From Flavobacteriaceae bacterium UBA5079 (lineage in GTDB: Bacteria > Bacteroidota > Bacteroidia > Flavobacteriales > Flavobacteriaceae): DNA of 5,887 nucleotides. A program made the translations under genes and the position numbers. Under the pieces are notes generated by a model that had not been told where the DNA came from, did not search any database, and was given only the letters and a program-made list of their open reading frames with translations. Shown here in pieces: positions 1-5,887 of the stretch (position 1 is its first letter; each line of letters opens with the position of its first letter). The stretch lies in NCBI GenBank assembly GCA_002414705.1, contig DIAL01000094.1:44125-50011 (forward strand). Reading direction: 5' to 3'.

Positions 1-685
1 CATTCCAAACGGGATCATTAGGTAAAGGAGCTGTTACATGAATGTCTTCTTTGGAAACAGGATGCGTAAATTGCAATTGTCTGGCATGTAAACTAATGCT
101 ACCATCAGGATTGCTCCGGTTAAAACCATATTTTAAATCGCCTTTAATTGGGCAACCTATACTAGCTAATTGCACACGGATTTGGTGATGACGACCCGTT
201 TCTAAAGACACCTCAATCAAATAATACGTTTCCAATTTTTTTAATACTTGATACTGTAGAATGGCTTTTTTGCTATCAGCTGATTTATTTGGAAAGGCTG
301 TCGATTTGTTGTTCTTCGGATTCTTTCGAAGCCAATGTGTTAAGGTATCGGCTTGTTTTTCTGGTAGATTTTTTACCAAAGCCCAATAGGTTTTATGGGC
401 TTGTTTATCGACAAATAACTTGTTTAACCTAGGTAAAGCTTTACTTGTTTTAGCAAACATAACAACACCTGTTGTTGGTCTGTCTAACCTATGAACCACA
501 CCTAAATACACATTGCCAGGCTTATTATATTTATCTTTTATGTAGTCTTTAACCACATCACTTAAAGGCGTATCACCCGTTTTATCCCCTTGAACAATAT
601 CTCCAGCACGTTTGTTTACAATGATTAGGTGATTGTCTTCGTATAGGACTTGGAGGTTTGATTTGTTGGAGAGAACTTTTGACAC
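1..685 (-). CDS. RluA-family RNA pseudouridine synthase (3' end cut by window edge)
   Basis: The product converts specific uridines in rRNA or tRNA to pseudouridine in the cytoplasm; the target site cannot be told from sequence. 228 codons are visible without a stop, running off position 1. The catalytic motif HRLDRPTTG lies at about residues 65-73, with Asp68 as the expected catalytic aspartate. Further family landmarks are LETGRHHQIR (161-170), GCPIKGDLKYG (177-187), SLHARQL (198-204) and FTHPVSKE (206-213). From memory, flavobacterial homologues are about 230 residues, so only a few C-terminal residues should be missing. There is no S4 domain at the N-terminus. The start is taken as GTG at 685-683, because an in-frame TAA lies at 691-689 and no ATG occurs in the first 30 codons; the N-terminus MSKVLSNKSNLQVLYEDNH then has normal family length. 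The GTG sits inside a dispersed-type repeat. panB lies upstream on the same strand, so co-transcription is possible. The family call is certain; the exact start is less so. Confidence 0.93.
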   Translation of the reverse strand, partial: MSKVLSNKSNLQVLYEDNHLIIVNKRAGDIVQGDKTGDTPLSDVVKDYIKDKYNKPGNVYLGVVHRLDRPTTGVVMFAKTSKALPRLNKLFVDKQAHKTYWALVKNLPEKQADTLTHWLRKNPKNNKSTAFPNKSADSKKAILQYQVLKKLETYYLIEVSLETGRHHQIRVQLASIGCPIKGDLKYGFNRSNPDGSISLHARQLQFTHPVSKEDIHVTAPLPNDPVWN

Positions 686-748
686 GAATTACACGAATTT
701 ACACGGATTATTTTTACTTGACACGAATTACACTAATTTTCACGAATG
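679..748. repeat. Tandem pair of ~31-bp units made of ACACGAATT repeats
   Basis: Two copies, 679-709 and 718-748, are offset by 39 bp and match at most positions; both begin TTGACACGAATTACAC. Each copy is itself built from about three tandem units close to ACACGAATT, with a period of 10-11 bp (for example GACACGAATT, ACACGAATTT, ACACGGATTA in the left copy). The right copy is more diverged (ACACTAATTT, TCACGAATG). The array lies between panB and the pseudouridine synthase gene, and its left end overlaps the first codons of the latter. I recall similar CGTGTAATT-type intergenic repeats in other flavobacterial genomes, but cannot confirm that here. It encodes no protein that I recognise. Confidence 0.75.
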
Positions 749-799
749 CTTTACTTTGCTATTTTGCGAGAATTACTGTAAATTGCTACTGAACACTTT

Positions 800-837
800 T
801 TTCCCCCTTTTGGGAAATGTCCGCAGGACAAAGGGGC
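800..837. repeat. Double-hairpin, REP-like element beside the panB stop; possible terminator
   Basis: Two perfect stems sit side by side: TTTCCC (800-805) with GGGAAA (812-817) around a 6-nt loop, and TGTCC (818-822) with GGACA (826-830) around GCA. An alternative fold pairs CCCCTTT (804-810) with AAAGGGG (830-836), enclosing the inner hairpin. The element begins four bases beyond the panB stop, which is a tandem TAA TAA on the minus strand. It could end panB transcripts or protect their 3' end. Read on the minus strand the stem is followed by A residues, not a T run, so it is not a classic intrinsic terminator. The shape resembles a dispersed palindromic repeat; that it recurs in the genome is inference. 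Confidence 0.55.
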
Positions 838-840
838 TTA

Positions 841-1659
841 TTAATACTGTTCCTCATCATTCGGAAAATCAACCGACTTCACATCAGTAACATACTGTGA
901 AATGGCGCTAGTCATATCTTCATATAAATTCATATATCTACGTAAAAAACGTGGGTTGAATTCATGTGTCATGCCTATCATATCATGCAAAACTAAAACT
1001 TGACCATCTACACCTTTTCCAGCACCAATTCCAATAACTGGAATGCTAACACTTTCAGCAACTTCTTTAGCCAATTTAGCAGGGATTTTTTCTAAAACAA
1101 GGGCAAAACATCCAGCTCTTTCAAGCATTAACGCATCTTCTTTAAGTTTTTCAGCTTCTTCATCCTCTTTAGCTCTAACGGTATAAGTTCCAAATTTGTA
1201 TATGGATTGAGGTGTTAAACCTAAATGACCCATAACTGGGATTCCCGCATTTAAAATACGTTTTATAGAATCTTTAATTTCTTTCCCACCTTCTAATTTT
1301 ACTGCATGACCACCACTTTCTTTCATAATACGAATAGCAGAACGTAACGCTTCTTTTGGGTCACTTTGGTAACTTCCAAATGGCAAATCTACTACTACCA
1401 AAGCACGCTCTATAGCACGCACAACAGATGATGCATGATAAATCATCTGATCCAAAGTAATAGGCAATGTCGTTTCATGTCCAGCCATGACATTACTTGC
1501 AGAGTCTCCTACAAGAATGACATCTATTCCAGCACCATCAACAATTTTTGCCATGGTATAATCATAAGCCGTTAACATGGATATTTTTTCGCCTTTGGCT
1601 TTCATATCCACTAATGTTTTTACGGTGATGCGTTTGTATTGTTTTTTTGCGACTGACAT
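841..1659 (-). CDS. panB: 3-methyl-2-oxobutanoate hydroxymethyltransferase (ketopantoate hydroxymethyltransferase)
   Basis: PanB transfers a hydroxymethyl group from 5,10-methylenetetrahydrofolate to 2-oxoisovalerate to give ketopantoate, the first committed step toward pantothenate and coenzyme A, in the cytosol. The 272-residue protein is close to the usual ~264 and shows the whole TIM-barrel family pattern. Metal and substrate residues align by spacing with the E. coli enzyme: Asp52 in VGDS (E. coli Asp45), Asp91 in DLPFGSY (Asp84), Lys121 and Glu123 in KLEGG (Lys112, Glu114), His145 in GHLGL (His136) and catalytic Glu190 in LEKIP (Glu181). The glycine loop GIGAG is at 209-213. The ATG at 1659 gives a normal N-terminus; as usual in this phylum, no Shine-Dalgarno sequence is evident. 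The gene ends with tandem TAA stops followed at once by a double-hairpin element. It is divergent from the NTF2-like gene (120-bp gap), and the pseudouridine synthase gene follows 155 bp downstream. No panC or panD is in view. Confidence 0.97.
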   Translation of the reverse strand: MSVAKKQYKRITVKTLVDMKAKGEKISMLTAYDYTMAKIVDGAGIDVILVGDSASNVMAGHETTLPITLDQMIYHASSVVRAIERALVVVDLPFGSYQSDPKEALRSAIRIMKESGGHAVKLEGGKEIKDSIKRILNAGIPVMGHLGLTPQSIYKFGTYTVRAKEDEEAEKLKEDALMLERAGCFALVLEKIPAKLAKEVAESVSIPVIGIGAGKGVDGQVLVLHDMIGMTHEFNPRFLRRYMNLYEDMTSAISQYVTDVKSVDFPNDEEQY

Positions 1660-1709
1660 ACGTTATTTTTAAAATGCTTGTAAAATTAATAAATTAAGAA
1701 TTGATTTAG

Positions 1710-1725
1710 TTAAAGTTTTCTTTAA
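1710..1725. promoter_or_regulatory. Perfect 6-bp inverted repeat in the divergent panB / NTF2-like intergenic region
   Basis: TTAAAG and CTTTAA flank a TTTT spacer, giving a perfect 16-bp inverted repeat roughly in the middle of the 120-bp divergent gap. It could be an operator for one or both genes, or chance symmetry, since the gap is very A+T-rich. No convincing TAnnTTTG promoter was found in the gap on either strand. Confidence 0.2.
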
Positions 1726-1779
1726 TTCGAAGGATTAATAAATCTTAAAAACTAATTTAGAAAAATTAAAATTCATTTT

Positions 1780-2241
1780 ATGACTAAAATAGCAACTTAT
1801 ATAGCCATTTTAATGGTTTCCTTATCATTTGGCCAAAGTGCTTCAGAAACATCTGTTAAACAAGCTATTGATACATTTTTTGAGGGTTTTCATTCTGGCG
1901 ATACAATTTTAATGAAAACGGTTATGTATGGTAAATTCCCCTCTCAAACAACGTTTAAAAATAAAGCAGGTAAGGATATGATTAGTTCAGGAGATATTGA
2001 TGATTTATTAAAAGCTATAGCATCAAAAAGTCCAGATCAAAAATGGGAAGAAAAATTATTAGACTATACAATTCTAATAGATGGAAATTTAGCAAGCGCT
2101 TGGACACCCTACGAGTTTTGGTTTAATGACCAATTTAGTCATTGTGGTGTTAATTCTTTTCAATTATTTAACGACAATGGTCAATGGAAAATAATTTATT
2201 TAGTAGATTCTAGACGTACAGAAGACTGTAAAACTGATTAA
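1780..2241 (+). CDS. Exported NTF2-like (lumazine-binding-like) family protein
   Basis: This 153-residue protein has a cleavable signal peptide (hydrophobic stretch about residues 5-16, probable cleavage near SFGQ at 16-19, a common flavobacterial pattern), so it probably acts in the periplasm or outside. The mature part looks like the small cone-shaped NTF2-like fold, close to the family described as putative lumazine-binding: an N-terminal helix with VKQAIDTFFEGFHSGD (26-41), a central WTPYEFWFND segment (108-117) and C-terminal strands with HCGVNSFQLF (121-130) and GQWKIIYLVDSRR (134-146). Members commonly have near-identical WTPYEF and SGVNSF blocks. No catalytic activity can be assigned; the fold is used for both enzymes and binding proteins. 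Two cysteines, Cys122 and Cys150, might form a disulfide after export. It is divergent from panB and converges on sdaA with 22 bp between stops, so it is probably its own transcription unit. Family call fairly firm, function unknown. Confidence 0.85.
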   Translation: MTKIATYIAILMVSLSFGQSASETSVKQAIDTFFEGFHSGDTILMKTVMYGKFPSQTTFKNKAGKDMISSGDIDDLLKAIASKSPDQKWEEKLLDYTILIDGNLASAWTPYEFWFNDQFSHCGVNSFQLFNDNGQWKIIYLVDSRRTEDCKTD

Positions 2242-2263
2242 CTTTCCTTAAATAAATAACCAA

Positions 2264-3688
2264 TTAACAATCCGTTAAATTCACACCAACAGCCAGACCA
2301 CCTTTACTGGTTTCCTTATATTTAGAATTCATATCTTTTGCCGTTTCCCACATGGTTTGGACCACTTTATCTAATGGTACTTTCACGTTTTTTGGATCGG
2401 TATCCAAGGCTAGTTCAGCAGCATTAATAGCTTTTATGGCTCCCATGGAGTTACGCTCTATACATGGTATTTGCACTAAACCACCAATTGGATCACAGGT
2501 AAGACCTAGATGATGTTCCATAGCTATTTCTGCAGCAATTAATACTTGATCTGGTGTTCCACCTAGTAATTCGCATAGAGCACCAGCAGCCATAGCGGAT
2601 GATACACCAATTTCAGCTTGACAACCACCCATGGCAGCAGAAATAGTTGCCCCTTTTTTAAAGATGGAACCAATTTCGCCAGCAACTAATAAGAATTTCT
2701 TAATATGTTCAAAATCCGCTTCATGGTTTTCAATCACCAAATAGTACATTAAAACCGCCGGAATAACACCAGCACTCCCGTTAGTTGGAGCAGTAACCAC
2801 ACGACCTAAAGCCGCATTTACTTCATTAACAGCTAAAGCAAAACAGCTAACCCATTTTAATATTTGTCGGAATTTAACTTCTGTTTGTCTAATACTTTGT
2901 AACCAAGTTTCAGGAGAATCATATGGCACACCATTGCTTAAATTCTGGTGCATATCATAAGCGCGCCGACGAACATTTAAACCACCTGGCAAATTACCTT
3001 CCGTATGGCAGCCAACATACATACATTCCAACATGGTATTCCAGATGCGTTTTAATTCAAAATCGATGGTTTCTTCGTTCCGAATAGATTTTTCATTTTC
3101 TAAAACCACACCAGAAATGGGTAAATTTAATTGCTTACAAAAATCAAGTAGTTTCACACCATTTTCAACGGGATATGGAAACGTGCAATAAAATATAATT
3201 TTATTGGCTTTGGAATTTTGTCGTTCTTCTTGAACCACAAAACCACCACCAATAGAGTAGTAGTAAGCATGTGATTTTCGTCCATTTATTGTAGCTGTAA
3301 AACGCATACCATTGGCATGAAATGGTAAAAATTTTCTGTTAAAAATAATATCTGTTTTCGGATCAAAATCTATAGTGCGCTCGTTATTAAAACGCAATTT
3401 TTTTGTGTTTTTTACAGAAGCTACAATAACATCAATAGTGTCTACTGGAATATATTCGGGATCCGCACCGCTTAAACCTAACATAATGGCATAATCTGTA
3501 GCATGACCTTTTCCTGTTAATGATAACGAGCCATATAAATCTACAGTAATGTTTTCTACCTTTTCAAACTTATTTTTGGTTTTCAATTCGGCAATCCATC
3601 TTTCAGCAGCTCGCCAAGGACCCAATGTGTGTGAGCTTGAAGGACCAACACCAATTTTCAGCATATCAAAAACAGAAATACACTCCAT
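2264..3688 (-). CDS. sdaA: L-serine ammonia-lyase, iron-sulfur dependent, single chain
   Basis: The enzyme deaminates L-serine to pyruvate and ammonia in the cytosol using a [4Fe-4S] cluster, not PLP. The 474-residue chain fuses both domains that are separate subunits in some Firmicutes: an N-terminal beta domain (about 1-160, with [10 protein letters not shown] at 15-24) and a C-terminal catalytic alpha domain (about 190-470, with [12 protein letters not shown] at 300-311). Three cluster cysteines are visible: Cys356 in GGCQAE, Cys398 in LTCDP and Cys409 in IPCIER. Their spacing of 42 and 11 equals that of Cys343, Cys385 and Cys396 in the Legionella pneumophila enzyme. The chain ends in Cys474, matching the Legionella tail-in-mouth cysteine that binds the fourth iron. 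The ATG at 3688 gives the normal family start [20 protein letters not shown] Bacteroidota-type promoter lies directly upstream. The stop faces that of the NTF2-like gene across 22 bp, with no obvious terminator hairpin. Identification is very secure. Confidence 0.97.
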   Translation of the reverse strand: MECISVFDMLKIGVGPSSSHTLGPWRAAERWIAELKTKNKFEKVENITVDLYGSLSLTGKGHATDYAIMLGLSGADPEYIPVDTIDVIVASVKNTKKLRFNNERTIDFDPKTDIIFNRKFLPFHANGMRFTATINGRKSHAYYYSIGGGFVVQEERQNSKANKIIFYCTFPYPVENGVKLLDFCKQLNLPISGVVLENEKSIRNEETIDFELKRIWNTMLECMYVGCHTEGNLPGGLNVRRRAYDMHQNLSNGVPYDSPETWLQSIRQTEVKFRQILKWVSCFALAVNEVNAALGRVVTAPTNGSAGVIPAVLMYYLVIENHEADFEHIKKFLLVAGEIGSIFKKGATISAAMGGCQAEIGVSSAMAAGALCELLGGTPDQVLIAAEIAMEHHLGLTCDPIGGLVQIPCIERNSMGAIKAINAAELALDTDPKNVKVPLDKVVQTMWETAKDMNSKYKETSKGGLAVGVNLTDC

Positions 3689-3711
3689 GTAATTTTTTTT
3701 TATTTTGAAAG

Positions 3712-3743
3712 CAAATATACATTTAGTTTACTATGATTTTCAA
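3712..3743 (-). promoter_or_regulatory. Bacteroidota-type promoter of sdaA
   Basis: Read on the minus strand, TATATTTG (3719-3712) is a perfect match to the -7 consensus TAnnTTTG of the Bacteroidota primary sigma factor. A TTG (3743-3741) stands 21 bp upstream as the -33 element, within the accepted spacing range. Transcription would begin near 3705, leaving a leader of roughly 15-20 nt before the sdaA ATG. It lies in the 88-bp gap after the lipoprotein gene, so sdaA need not depend on read-through from that gene. Confidence 0.7.
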
Positions 3744-3776
3744 TAAACCAACTGGATATTCTAAAGGGATTTTTGT

Positions 3777-4259
3777 TTAACGTTTTTCGAAAGATTTAAT
3801 GCCGTAAGATGCCATTACCACATTGATATCCGTAAAATCTTGTTTACCTACATTATCAGCAGGAACAACAACTACACGGAATACTTGATTGCGTGTCCAA
3901 GAATTATCTAATGTGTTGAAATCTACTGTTCCATCTAAAAAGAAACGCACTTCTGTTCGTGTAAAATCAAAGTTATACATCAAAGAGCCATCATTAAATT
4001 CAACCGTTTGTGGCAATAAACGCCAGATTTCCTGACCATTTTGTACATCCCAAAGAATATATACTAAAGTTACATCTGCTGGAAAAGTATTAAAACCATA
4101 AGGTTCAAAAAACTCATAATTATTAGCATTTGTAAAATCCAGTTCAATTTCAAAAGCCGGCGAAACAATTAGACCACCATCTCTGCCTGGAATTCCTTGA
4201 GGTCCCTCACAAGTCATTAATATTGCAGATATAAATAATAAGGTTATTAGGTTTTTCAT
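3777..4259 (-). CDS. Small collagen-motif lipoprotein of unknown function
   Basis: This 160-residue protein begins with a lipoprotein signal peptide: Lys2, a hydrophobic core (about 4-15) and a lipobox-like LMTC with the lipidated cysteine at 17. Thr at -1 is less common than Gly, Ala or Ser. Directly after the cysteine come three collagen-like triplets, GPQ-GIP-GRD (19-27), then a glycine-ended linker. The rest (about 30-157) appears to be one compact beta-rich domain, with FEPYGFNTFPADVTLVYILW (51-70), EIWRLLPQTVEF (76-87) and VFRVVVVPADNV (125-136). It has no transmembrane segment after the signal, so it should be anchored to the inner or outer membrane by lipid only. I recall similar CEGPxGxPG proteins as conserved hypothetical genes in flavobacteria, with variable numbers of triplets. 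It is divergent from dnaK and lies upstream of sdaA on the same strand. No function can be assigned. Confidence 0.8.
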   Translation of the reverse strand: MKNLITLLFISAILMTCEGPQGIPGRDGGLIVSPAFEIELDFTNANNYEFFEPYGFNTFPADVTLVYILWDVQNGQEIWRLLPQTVEFNDGSLMYNFDFTRTEVRFFLDGTVDFNTLDNSWTRNQVFRVVVVPADNVGKQDFTDINVVMASYGIKSFEKR

Positions 4260-4279
4260 AGTTATTAATTTTTAGAATT

Positions 4280-4308
4280 TAAAAATACTATTATTTCTTC
4301 ATAAACAA
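4280..4308 (-). promoter_or_regulatory. Possible weak promoter of the lipoprotein gene
   Basis: On the minus strand, TATTTTTA (4287-4280) matches TAnnTTTG except for the last base. A TTG (4308-4306) lies 18 bp upstream. The position would put the transcription start a little upstream of the ATG at 4259. The region is A+T-rich, so chance matches are likely. Confidence 0.3.
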
Positions 4309-4338
4309 TGCTTTCTAATCCACATTAACACACCAATC

Positions 4339-4379
4339 TGACATCGTGTCATATTTTTTGTCATGGCACAATCATTGAC
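4339..4379 (+). promoter_or_regulatory. Candidate dnaK promoter: sigma-54-like element with upstream inverted repeat
   Basis: TGGCAC (4364-4369), five bases, then TTGAC (4375-4379) resembles the sigma-54 pattern TGGCAC-N5-TTGCW; the -24 GG is intact, but the -12 GC is GA. Just upstream are a perfect inverted repeat, TGACA-TCG-TGTCA (4339-4351), and another TGTCA half-site (4359-4363), 12 bp from the previous one and touching the -24 element. Together these look like an operator plus promoter. Initiation would fall near 4390, leaving a leader of about 68 nt. The alternative is a primary-sigma promoter: a near -7 match, TA followed by six Ts and G (4352-4360), has one base too many and no TTG at the right distance. 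The stretch 4260-4457 holds no gene. Confidence 0.45.
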
Positions 4380-4413
4380 TTATACATTCCGAAAATAAAT
4401 AAGAACACAACAC

Positions 4414-4431
4414 TTCTGGGTTAAACCAGAA
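4414..4431 (+). promoter_or_regulatory. Hairpin in the dnaK 5' leader
   Basis: TTCTGG (4414-4419) and CCAGAA (4426-4431) form a perfect 6-bp stem around GTTAAA, 26 bases before the dnaK ATG. It is not the CIRCE operator of HrcA (TTAGCACTC-N9-GAGTGCTAA). It could be a protein-binding palindrome or a small RNA stem affecting transcript stability or translation. The last 26 bases before the start are A+T-rich and unstructured. Confidence 0.4.
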
Positions 4432-4457
4432 AATACAAATTAAAATAAATAACTATT

Positions 4458-5887
4458 ATGAGTAAAATTATTGGAATCGATTTAGGTACAACTAACTCTT
4501 GCGTGTCTGTAATGGAAGGTAATGAGCCAGTTGTAATCCCAAATGCAGAAGGTAAAAGAACAACACCATCTGTAATCGCTTTCGTTGAAGGCGGTGAAAT
4601 TAAAGTTGGTGATCCAGCAAAACGTCAAGCCGTAACTAATCCTACAAAAACGGTTTATTCAATTAAGCGTTTTATGGGAAATAAGTATTCTGAATCTTCA
4701 AAAGAAGCAGGACGTGTACCTTATAAAGTAGTAAAAGGCGATAATGATACACCACGTGTAGATATTGATGGTCGTTTATATACACCACAAGAATTATCAG
4801 CTATGATTCTTCAAAAAATGAAGAAAACTGCCGAAGATTATTTAGGTCAAACAGTAACACGTGCAGTAATTACAGTACCAGCTTACTTTAATGACTCACA
4901 ACGTCAGGCAACCAAAGAAGCTGGAGAAATTGCAGGTTTAAAAGTAGAGCGTATTATTAATGAGCCTACTGCTGCAGCTTTAGCTTACGGAATGGATAAA
5001 AAGGGAACAGACCAAAAAATCGTTGTTTTCGATTTTGGAGGTGGAACCCATGATGTATCCATTTTAGAATTAGGCGATGGTGTTTTTGAAGTATTATCTA
5101 CTGATGGAGATACGCATTTAGGTGGTGATGATGTAGATGAAAAAATCATTGATTGGTTAGCAAACGAATTTAAGGCAGAAGAAGATATAGATTTACGTAA
5201 AGACCCAATGGCTTTACAACGTTTAAAGGAAGCTGCAGAAAAAGCGAAGATTGAATTATCATCTACTGCACAAACGGAAATCAATTTACCGTATGTAACG
5301 GCTACTGCTAGTGGACCAAAACACTTGGTACGTACTTTAACACGTTCTAAATTTGAGCAGTTAATAGACGATTTAGTAAAACGTACAATTGCACCTTGCG
5401 AAACGGCTATGAAAGCAGCTGGTTTATCAAAAAGTGATATTGATGAAGTTATTTTAGTTGGTGGATCTACTCGTATTCCTGCAGTTCAAGAAGCTGTTGA
5501 GAAATTCTTCGGAAAAAAACCGAGTAAAGGTGTAAATCCAGATGAAGTAGTGTCACTAGGAGCAGCTATTCAAGGTGGTGTTTTATCTGGTGATGTTAAA
5601 GATGTATTGTTATTAGATGTAACACCTTTATCGTTAGGTATTGAAACCATGGGTAACGTTATGACGAAGCTTATTGAATCTAACACGACTATTCCAACTA
5701 AAAAATCACAAGTATTCTCTACAGCAGCTGACAATCAGCCGTCTGTTGAAATCCATGTGCTACAAGGAGAGCGTGCTATGGCAGCCGATAACAAAACAAT
5801 TGGACGTTTCCATTTAGATGGCATTCCACCATCAAAACGTGGAACACCTCAAATTGAAGTAACGTTTGATATTGATGCCAATGGTAT
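4458..5887 (+). CDS. dnaK: Molecular chaperone DnaK (Hsp70), 3' end beyond the window
   Basis: DnaK is the ATP-driven cytosolic Hsp70 that binds exposed hydrophobic segments of unfolded proteins, working with DnaJ and GrpE. 476 codons are visible of an expected ~640, so the end of the beta sandwich and the C-terminal lid are outside. Seen in order: phosphate loop [10 protein letters not shown] (5-14), Lys71 in IKRFMG (E. coli Lys70), [12 protein letters not shown] (167-178, Glu169), second phosphate loop DFGGGTHD (192-199, with Asp192, Thr197, Asp199 equal to E. coli 194, 199, 201), adenosine motif VGGSTRIP (334-341), interdomain linker [14 protein letters not shown] (383-396) and the start of the substrate-binding domain. 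The residue after Thr197 is His where E. coli has Phe, which I recall as usual in flavobacteria. The ATG at 4458 gives the exact family start [14 protein letters not shown]. The leader carries a sigma-54-like promoter, an inverted repeat and a small hairpin. dnaJ and grpE are not in view. Confidence 0.98.
   Translation, partial: MSKIIGIDLGTTNSCVSVMEGNEPVVIPNAEGKRTTPSVIAFVEGGEIKVGDPAKRQAVTNPTKTVYSIKRFMGNKYSESSKEAGRVPYKVVKGDNDTPRVDIDGRLYTPQELSAMILQKMKKTAEDYLGQTVTRAVITVPAYFNDSQRQATKEAGEIAGLKVERIINEPTAAALAYGMDKKGTDQKIVVFDFGGGTHDVSILELGDGVFEVLSTDGDTHLGGDDVDEKIIDWLANEFKAEEDIDLRKDPMALQRLKEAAEKAKIELSSTAQTEINLPYVTATASGPKHLVRTLTRSKFEQLIDDLVKRTIAPCETAMKAAGLSKSDIDEVILVGGSTRIPAVQEAVEKFFGKKPSKGVNPDEVVSLGAAIQGGVLSGDVKDVLLLDVTPLSLGIETMGNVMTKLIESNTTIPTKKSQVFSTAADNQPSVEIHVLQGERAMAADNKTIGRFHLDGIPPSKRGTPQIEVTFDIDANG

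Noticed and set aside
679..748. CRISPR array
   Set aside because: The units are only 9-11 bp and directly adjoining, with one 8-bp gap between the two copies; there are no unique spacers of regular length and no cas genes.
633..890. Plus-strand open frame of 85 codons across the panB / pseudouridine synthase gap
   Set aside because: It overlaps the starts and ends of two solid minus-strand genes, and its repeated DTNYTN peptide is only a translation of the ACACGAATT repeats. It has no recognisable domain.
2242..2263. Possible bidirectional terminator in the gap between the convergent NTF2-like and sdaA genes
   Set aside because: The 22 bp are A+T-rich but form no stem of useful length.
4375..4380. 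TTGACT before dnaK as a classic -35 box
   Set aside because: Members of this phylum use TTG/TAnnTTTG promoters, and no -10 or TAnnTTTG element follows at a suitable distance.
5038..5052. GGGTHD in DnaK instead of the GGGTFD of E. coli, as a possible defective chaperone
   Set aside because: The catalytic residues Asp192, Thr197 and Asp199 are intact, and I recall the His variant as normal in flavobacterial DnaK, so it is a lineage trait, not damage.
4985..5284. Minus-strand open frame of 99 codons
   Set aside because: It lies wholly inside dnaK, antisense to the conserved nucleotide-binding domain; the low-complexity Ser/Pro composition is that of a shadow frame.

Overview
The window is about 35-40% G+C by eye and looks like ordinary chromosome from a member of the Flavobacteriaceae (Bacteroidota). 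The reasons are the close resemblance of all six proteins to flavobacterial families, the lack of Shine-Dalgarno sequences before the starts, a Bacteroidota-type promoter (TTG, then TAnnTTTG) before the serine dehydratase gene, and a DnaK with the GGGTHD variant of the phosphate-binding loop. This assignment rests on remembered family features, not on a search. The genus cannot be named.

Layout, left to right. On the minus strand lie an RluA-family RNA pseudouridine synthase gene (cut by the left edge only near its C-terminus) and, upstream of it, panB for pantothenate/CoA synthesis. The 155-bp gap between them holds two kinds of repeat: a tandem pair of ~31-bp units built from an ACACGAATT motif, and a compact double hairpin next to the panB stop. 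The first repeat runs into the beginning of the pseudouridine synthase gene and appears to supply its only usable start codon, a GTG. Divergent from panB is a plus-strand gene for a small exported NTF2-like protein. It converges, with a 22-bp gap, on the minus-strand sdaA gene for a single-chain iron-sulfur L-serine ammonia-lyase. Upstream of sdaA is a minus-strand gene for a small lipoprotein with three collagen-like Gly-X-Y triplets just after its lipidated cysteine. Finally, dnaK starts on the plus strand and runs off the right edge after the nucleotide-binding domain and the first part of the substrate-binding domain.

The genes do not form one pathway. PanB makes ketopantoate for CoA, SdaA converts serine to pyruvate, the pseudouridine synthase modifies RNA, and DnaK folds proteins. 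panB and the pseudouridine synthase gene could be co-transcribed. No defence system, mobile gene, CRISPR array or RNA gene was seen. The most interesting signals are non-coding: the repeat-derived start codon and a sigma-54-like promoter with an upstream inverted repeat in front of dnaK.
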